This document shows positions 25,070 to 29,760 of a DNA stretch of 29,760 nt, in pieces (the stretch's first letter is position 1; every line of letters begins with the position of its first letter). This DNA comes from Pelagibacteraceae bacterium TMED124. Lineage in GTDB: Bacteria > Pseudomonadota > Alphaproteobacteria > Pelagibacterales > Pelagibacteraceae. The notes under the pieces are model-generated. The model saw only the letters and a list, made by a program, of their open reading frames with translations, was not told the DNA's origin and searched no databases. The position numbers and the translations under genes are program-made. Location: the NCBI GenBank assembly GCA_002171275.2, contig NHFZ02000023.1:1-29760 (forward strand), given 5' to 3'.

Positions 25070-25949
25070 TTTCTTGATTCAATACTTTGAAAAAAGAAAA
25101 TCAAAGATACTTAACTTTTTTATATTTTTCCTCTTAATATTTTTTCTAATATTTATTTTTAATAACACTTTTTCCCCAAAAAACTTCATAGGAAAAATTC
25201 ACCTTGAAGGAGTTATCAGTGATAAAAATGAATTCATAAAGCAACTTAATGAAATTAGCCAAAATAGAAATGTAAAAGGTCTCCTAATAATTGTTAACAG
25301 TCCTGGTGGTACTTTTGTAAGTAGTAAAGAAATTCATGACACCTTGGAAAAAATTAGTACTCAGATGCCAACCTCAGTTTATATGAGAGAAATGGGTACA
25401 TCTGGAGCGTACTTAGCGTCTTTGGGGGCAGAAAAAATTTTCGCTAACCAGGGAACAATAACTGGTTCAATTGGCGTGATACTTCAAACTGCTCAGCTAA
25501 CCTCTTTAATGGAAAAAATTGGAGTTAAACCGATAGTTATTAAAAGTGGTGAACTTAAAGCCACACCTAATCCACTGGAAAAATTAGATGAAGAAAAAAT
25601 AAACTATCTAAAAAAAATCATTGGACAACTTCAAAATGAATTTATTTACATAGTAAAAAAAAAAAGAAATTTAAACTCAACCACTCTCGAAAAAATTTCA
25701 AGTGGAAGAATTTTTACCAGTAAACAGGCACTAGATCTCAATTTAATTGATTTTATCGGAAATGAAAACGATGCACTGGATTGGATAAAAAAAGAAGGAA
25801 AGTTAGATCAAAAAATAGATGTTATTGAAATAGATAAAAAAAACTCTCTGCTTGATCTTATGAATACAAGGTTTTTTAAAAATTCTCTTAAACCTTTCAA
25901 TTTAAACCCAAATAATGGTATATTAGCAATTTGGACACCGGGATTATGA
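25056..25949 (+). CDS. sppA: Signal peptide peptidase SppA (S49 family, short form)
   Basis: 297 residues. One N-terminal transmembrane anchor (about 18-37, LNFFIFFLLIFFLIFIF) is followed by a single S49 protease domain. The Ser/Lys dyad is visible as Ser116 in GTSGAYLASLGAE and Lys168 in SGELKATPNPLEKL. VNSPGGTFVSSKEIH and TGSIGVILQ are conserved. This is the half-length form that works as an oligomer, unlike the doubled E. coli enzyme. It cleaves leftover signal peptides in the membrane. It overlaps rpsA by 14 nt and ihfB by 4 nt. An 11-A run near 25655-25665 stays in frame. Confidence 0.95.
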   Translation: MKKNDFLIQYFEKRKSKILNFFIFFLLIFFLIFIFNNTFSPKNFIGKIHLEGVISDKNEFIKQLNEISQNRNVKGLLIIVNSPGGTFVSSKEIHDTLEKISTQMPTSVYMREMGTSGAYLASLGAEKIFANQGTITGSIGVILQTAQLTSLMEKIGVKPIVIKSGELKATPNPLEKLDEEKINYLKKIIGQLQNEFIYIVKKKRNLNSTTLEKISSGRIFTSKQALDLNLIDFIGNENDALDWIKKEGKLDQKIDVIEIDKKNSLLDLMNTRFFKNSLKPFNLNPNNGILAIWTPGL

Positions 25950-26227
25950 AAAAATCTGACCTATTAGCTGAATTAGAAAAAAAATTTGATTACCTGCCAA
26001 AAAGAGAAGTTGAAAGAACTTTAGAAAAAATTTTACAGTTTTTCTCTTCAAACCTAGCAAAAGGAAATCGAATTGAATTAAGGGATTTTGGAACTTTCAT
26101 ATTAAGATTAAGGAAAAAAAGGGTAGGTCGTAACCCTGCTACTGGCGAGAAAATCGAGATAGGTCAAAAATATTTTGTTCATTTTAAACCTGGTAAAAAA
26201 CTAAAGGAAGTAATTAATGAAAAATAG
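25946..26227 (+). CDS. ihfB: Integration host factor subunit beta
   Basis: About 93 residues of the HU/IHF fold, starting MKKSDLLAELEKKFDYLPKREVERTLEKIL. The IHF-beta-type arm reads RIELRDFGTFILRLRKKRVGRNPATGEKIEIGQKYFVHFKPGK, with the DNA-intercalating Pro in GRNPATG. It bends DNA as a heterodimer with IhfA, which is encoded elsewhere. The ATG at 25946 overlaps the sppA stop (ATGA). A TTG five codons upstream is possible but would add an untypical N-terminus. The sppA-ihfB-lapA order is typical of Alphaproteobacteria. Confidence 0.95.
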   Translation: MKKSDLLAELEKKFDYLPKREVERTLEKILQFFSSNLAKGNRIELRDFGTFILRLRKKRVGRNPATGEKIEIGQKYFVHFKPGKKLKEVINEK

Positions 26228-26437
26228 TATTAAAAAAGTATTAGGCTTAACGTTGTTTTTTTTTTTTTAGTTTTTTTTCTTTTTTTCTCTGTCTCAAACG
26301 ATTTTTTAATTAAAATTAACTTTTTTCCTATACCTTTTATTGTTGAAATACCCTTCTATATTTATACCATAATCATTCTTTTTATAGGTTTTATACTAAG
26401 TTTATTTTTTTTATTTTTAAGAAAGTTTTTTAAATGA
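26217..26437 (+). pseudogene. lapA: lapA (LPS assembly protein A domain, DUF1049), frameshifted at a T13 run
   Basis: The ATG at 26217 starts MKNSIKKVLGLTLFFF and meets TAG at 26268-26270, straight after 13 T (26256-26268). The next frame, from 26267, continues with LVFFLFFSVSNDFLIKINFFPIPFIVEIPFYIY and a second hydrophobic helix, ending FLRKFFK at TGA 26435-26437. Together these give a normal LapA: two membrane helices around a short N/D..L.I.F segment. One extra T would restore the frame. LapA works with LapB on LpxC control in enterics. The gene overlaps ihfB by 11 nt and pyrF by 4 nt. Whether the break is real, a read error or bypassed by slippage cannot be told here. Confidence 0.85.
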
Positions 26438-27124
26438 ATTTTAAAAACAGAATTTTTTGTGCTTTAGACTTTAGTGAACTTGATCAAACAATACAATTTA
26501 CAAAAAAAATCAAGAATCATGTTGGTGGAATTAAGATTGGGCTTGAATTTTTTTGCAAAAATGGTCCAGCTGGAGTAGAAAGGCTCAAAGAGTTTGAGCT
26601 CCCAATTTTTCTAGATCTTAAACTTCATGATATACCAAACACGGTAGCGAAAGCCTTTCAAAATTTAATTAGTTTATCACCTGATTATTTAACTGTTCAT
26701 TTAAATGGTGGAAAAAAAATGATCAAAGAGCTAATTAAATATAAAAAAAAAAACTAAATTAATTGGAGTTTCAATGCTTACAAGTCTTGATCAAAGCGAT
26801 TTAAAAGAATCAGGGGTGATGTGTAATGAAATTTCTTATGTTGAAAAATTAGTAAGAATTGGGGTATCTTCGGGAATTGACGGTGTTGTATCTTCACCAA
26901 AAGAAGTAAAATTACTACGTAAAAAATTTGAAGAACTAATACTTGTAACACCTGGCATTCGGCTTCCTGAGGATAGTAAAAATGATCAAAAAAGAACTGA
27001 AACTCCTGGTATGGCAGTCAAAAATGGTTCATCTTTATTAATTATTGGACGAACAATAACAAAATCAACTAACCCTATTTCATCAATTGAGAGAATAATT
27101 CAAAATATAGAAAATGAAATTTAA
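26434..27124 (+). pseudogene. pyrF: Orotidine 5'-phosphate decarboxylase, frameshifted at an A11 run
   Basis: PyrF makes UMP from OMP. The first 107 residues (26434-26757) contain the strand CALDF, HVGGIKIGLEFF and the catalytic cluster FLDLKLHDIPNT. They end early with AAC TAA after 11 A (26743-26753). The other frame, readable from ACT at 26753, continues TKLIGVSMLTSLDQSDL and then SGIDGVVSSPKEV, VTPGIRLP and GSSLLIIGRTIT to 27124. Removing one A joins them into a standard PyrF of about 230 residues with every expected motif. No other damage is seen, so decay is very recent or only apparent. It overlaps lapA (4 nt) and trpF (11 nt). Confidence 0.9.
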
Positions 27125-27752
27125 TGTAGAGATAAAAATATGTGGAATTAATTCGTATGAATCAGCAAAGGCAAGCGTAGGTGCAGAATATATTGGATTT
27201 GTTTTTTATCCAAAATCCCCAAGATTTTTAAATGCCTTTAGTGCTAAAGAAATAGCTTCTTACCTTAACCCTAATCAAAAAAAAGTAGGTTTATTTGTAA
27301 ATGCTGATATTAATGTAATAAAGCACATTTCAGATTTTGTAAATCTTGATATGATTCAACTCCATGGAGATGAGACTATTAATGACATTAAAGAGATAAG
27401 AAGTATGATAAAAAAACCTGTTATTAAAGCTTTACCAATTGGTACAGATCAAGACATTAAAAATTTCCAAACCATTGAGGAGGTTTGTGATATGATATTA
27501 TTTGATACGAAAAATGGCACTGGTGTTTCTGGTGGATCTGGTCTTTCCTTTGACTGGAGTCTATTAAAAGATCTAAAACCAAAAAAAAAATGGATGCTGG
27601 CAGGTGGATTAAATATTAGTAATGTTGAAAATGCTTTGTCAATAACCAGTGCACCAGTTGTAGATGTTTCAAGTGGAGTAGAAACAGAAAAAGGTGTTAA
27701 ATGTGAAAAAAAAATTAAGAACCTAATAACCTATCTTAAAAATGGAACTTAA
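27114..27752 (+). CDS. trpF: Phosphoribosylanthranilate isomerase
   Basis: 212-residue TIM barrel catalysing the third step of tryptophan synthesis. Catalytic Cys10 is in [11 protein letters not shown] and the general acid Asp131 is in [35 protein letters not shown] and the phosphate-binding ends [12 protein letters not shown] and VDVSSGVE are in place. It overlaps pyrF by 11 nt and trpB by 11 nt. A 10-A run near the middle stays in frame. Confidence 0.97.
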   Translation: MKFNVEIKICGINSYESAKASVGAEYIGFVFYPKSPRFLNAFSAKEIASYLNPNQKKVGLFVNADINVIKHISDFVNLDMIQLHGDETINDIKEIRSMIKKPVIKALPIGTDQDIKNFQTIEEVCDMILFDTKNGTGVSGGSGLSFDWSLLKDLKPKKKWMLAGGLNISNVENALSITSAPVVDVSSGVETEKGVKCEKKIKNLITYLKNGT

Positions 27753-28962
27753 AACAAAAAAAATTAATTTTCATAATTTTCCTGATAAATTTGGAAGGTT
27801 CGGAAAGTTTGGGGGAAGATTTGTTGCAGAAACTTTGATGCCATTGTTGTTGGAAGTTGAGAGTGAATATGAAAAAGCAAAAAAATCAAAAACTTTCAAA
27901 AACCAATTAAACTACTACTTTAAAAATTATATTGGAAGACCTAGTCCTTTATATTTTGCTGAAAGACTGTCTAAAAAGTTAAATAATTCAAGAATCTACT
28001 TTAAAAGAGATGAATTAAACCATACTGGTGCTCATAAAATTAACAATTGCATTGGTCAGATACTTCTTGCAAAAAGAATGGGGAAAAAAAGGATCGTTGC
28101 TGAAACTGGTGCAGGACAACATGGTTTGGCAACTGCGACAGTTTGTGCATTATTCAATTTAAAATGTATCGTATACATGGGGGCTACTGATATTAAAAGG
28201 CAAGCACCGAATGTTTTTAAAATGAAACTTCTTGGTGCTGAAATTAAACCAGTTTCATCCGGTACAGCCACACTTAAAGATGCTATGAATGAGGCACTAA
28301 GAGATTGGGTTTCAAACGTATCCGACACCTTTTATGTGATTGGGACTGTGGCAGGTCCTCACCCTTACCCTATGATGGTCAGAGACTTCCAATCTATTAT
28401 AGGAATAGAAACCAAACAACAAATTATCAAGTCTGAAAAAAGATTACCAGACCTATTACTTGCTTGTATCGGAGGAGGGTCTAATGCATTAGGGCTTTTT
28501 TATCCTTTTCTTAATGAAAAAAAAGTTAAAATAATTGGAGTAGAAGCTGCAGGTAAAGGTATTAATACAAATCAACATGCTGCATCACTTTCAAAGGGAA
28601 AGCCCGGGTTTCTTCACGGAAACTTCACATATCTTTTACAAGATAACAACGGTCAAATTTTAGATGCACATTCAATATCAGCAGGATTAGATTATCCGGG
28701 TATTGGACCTGAACATTCGTGGTTAAAAGAAACAGGAAGGGTTCAGTACTTTAGCTCTAAAGATAATGAGGCACTTGATGCGTTTAAATTATGTTGTAAT
28801 CTTGAAGGTATTATACCAGCTCTCGAGCCCTCTCATGCATTAGCTTTCTTACTAAAATACAAAAAAAACCTAACAAAAAATACAATAGTCGTCATGAATA
28901 TGTGTGGTAGAGGAGACAAAGATATTTTTGCTATTTCAAAGAACCTTGGTGTTGATCTATAG
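27742..28962 (+). CDS. trpB: Tryptophan synthase beta chain
   Basis: 406 residues. The PLP enzyme condensing indole with serine. PLP-binding Lys99 is in [24 protein letters not shown] and the phosphate loop [10 protein letters not shown] are intact, as are [13 protein letters not shown] [10 protein letters not shown] and [24 protein letters not shown] at the N-terminus is the usual TrpB1 start. Length is normal. It overlaps trpF by 11 nt; trpA follows 6 nt after its stop. Confidence 0.98.
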   Translation: MELKTKKINFHNFPDKFGRFGKFGGRFVAETLMPLLLEVESEYEKAKKSKTFKNQLNYYFKNYIGRPSPLYFAERLSKKLNNSRIYFKRDELNHTGAHKINNCIGQILLAKRMGKKRIVAETGAGQHGLATATVCALFNLKCIVYMGATDIKRQAPNVFKMKLLGAEIKPVSSGTATLKDAMNEALRDWVSNVSDTFYVIGTVAGPHPYPMMVRDFQSIIGIETKQQIIKSEKRLPDLLLACIGGGSNALGLFYPFLNEKKVKIIGVEAAGKGINTNQHAASLSKGKPGFLHGNFTYLLQDNNGQILDAHSISAGLDYPGIGPEHSWLKETGRVQYFSSKDNEALDAFKLCCNLEGIIPALEPSHALAFLLKYKKNLTKNTIVVMNMCGRGDKDIFAISKNLGVDL

Positions 28963-28968
28963 AAAAAA

Positions 28969-29760
28969 ATGAAAAATAGAATTGACAAAAAGTTTTTTGA
29001 CTTAAAAAAACAAAATAAAAAAGCTTTAGCATGTTTTGTTACATCGTGCGACCCAAACTTCGAGTTATCAGAAAAGATAATCTGTTCTTTACCTAATTTT
29101 GGCGCGGATATAATAGAGGTTGGTATTCCATTTTCTGACCCTATGGCTGATGGTCCAACAATTCAAAGGTCAAGTCTCAGAGCAATTAAATCAAAATCAA
29201 ATATCTCAAAAACATTTGAAATTATCAAAAGTTTTAGGAAAAAAGACAAAACAACACCCATTATTTTAATGGGATACTTTAATCCAATTTTCCAATTTGG
29301 TTTAAATAGTTTTTTTTCTCAAGGTGAAATAGTAGGTGTTGATGGTATAATTATTGTCGACCTTCCCCCTGAGGAAGATTCTTTAATAAAAGAACAAACC
29401 CAAAAGAATAATATTTATAACATCAGATTGATAGCACCAACAACAAGTGGAGAAAGAATTAAAAGAATATCTAACTCATCTCGAGGATTTCTTTATTATG
29501 TGTCAATTATGGGGATTACTGGAACTAAAAAACCAAGTATAAACTCTGTTAAAAAATCAGTTAACTTAATTAAGAAAATAACCTCACTGCCTATATTGGT
29601 TGGTTTTGGAATTAATAATCATGATCAGGTAAAACAGCTTAATAAGTTTTCTGATGGGTGCGTTGTAGGTTCAGCAATTATAAAAATAGTTGAAAGCGCT
29701 ACAAAAAAGAAACTACCTCACCAAGAAACTTTAATTAATATTAATAATTTTTTAAAAAAA
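28969..29760 (+). CDS. trpA: Tryptophan synthase alpha chain, open at the window edge
   Basis: 264 codons are visible from the ATG at 28969 without a stop, close to the usual 260-270 residues, so very little is missing. Catalytic Glu50 (IIEVGIPFSDP) and Asp61 (MADGPTIQRS) match E. coli Glu49 and Asp60. ILMGYFNPIF, VDLPPEE, LIAPTTSGERIK, YYVSIMGITGTK and VGFGINNHDQV follow the family. It cleaves indole-glycerol phosphate to indole, passed to TrpB. In related genomes accD and folC often follow; that is a prediction, not seen. Confidence 0.97.
   Translation, partial: MKNRIDKKFFDLKKQNKKALACFVTSCDPNFELSEKIICSLPNFGADIIEVGIPFSDPMADGPTIQRSSLRAIKSKSNISKTFEIIKSFRKKDKTTPIILMGYFNPIFQFGLNSFFSQGEIVGVDGIIIVDLPPEEDSLIKEQTQKNNIYNIRLIAPTTSGERIKRISNSSRGFLYYVSIMGITGTKKPSINSVKKSVNLIKKITSLPILVGFGINNHDQVKQLNKFSDGCVVGSAIIKIVESATKKKLPHQETLININNFLKK

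Noticed and set aside
24607..25104. Minus-strand open frame of 165 codons across rpsA and sppA
   Set aside because: Serine- and leucine-rich mirror of S1 repeats, with no family resemblance; rpsA is certain.

Overview
The window is about 29.8 kb of very AT-rich, tightly packed bacterial chromosome. Almost all of it is conserved housekeeping sequence, and no stretch over 300 bases lacks a gene. Gene content and order are alphaproteobacterial: rnd-like / kdsD / lptC / lptA / lptB / hpf / ptsN; hsp20 / DUF1150; an FYDLN-type (TIGR02300) gene beside aroA; aroA / cmk / rpsA / sppA / ihfB / lapA / pyrF / trpF / trpB / trpA; and an NDUFA9-like gene near uppP. Low GC, 1-nt gaps, ATGA overlaps and absence of mobile elements suggest a streamlined free-living lineage, such as a marine SAR11-like, HIMB59-like or AEGEAN-169-like group. 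That placement is inference.

Layout. (1) 1-8502, minus strand: a translation cluster read thrS, infC, rpmI, rplT, pheS, pheT, lepA, then a tRNA-Ser(GGA) cut by the window edge. (2) 8543-12363, minus: a GT9 heptosyltransferase-like gene, a GT4 glycosyltransferase, an NAD-dependent epimerase-like gene and a LysR regulator, all overlapping or 2 nt apart. (3) 12458-15046: uppP and an unassigned epimerase-like gene on plus, convergent with the NDUFA9-like gene. (4) 15111-19868, plus: an RNase D-like exonuclease, kdsD, the LPS-export genes lptC-lptA-lptB, then hpf and ptsN. rpoN, often found between lptB and hpf, is absent. (5) 19870-21320, minus: DUF1150, Hsp20, tRNA-Ala(GGC), a 41-residue entericidin-like lipoprotein and the FYDLN-type protein. 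(6) 21364-29760, plus: aroA through trpA, with trpA open at the right edge.

The genes form three functional themes: aminoacylation, initiation and ribosome assembly; LPS and undecaprenyl-carrier envelope biogenesis; and shikimate/tryptophan/pyrimidine biosynthesis.

The strongest unexpected signal is a pair of neighbouring genes, lapA and pyrF, each broken by one frameshift exactly inside a long homopolymer (T13 and A11). Runs of similar length in pheS, cmk and sppA stay in frame. Other points worth a look are a threonyl-tRNA synthetase with an altered editing-site motif, a possible leader peptide coupled to infC, a possible leaderless thrS transcript, and the missing rpoN. I see no CRISPR array, phage, transposon, toxin-antitoxin or defence locus, and no clearly undescribed multi-gene system.
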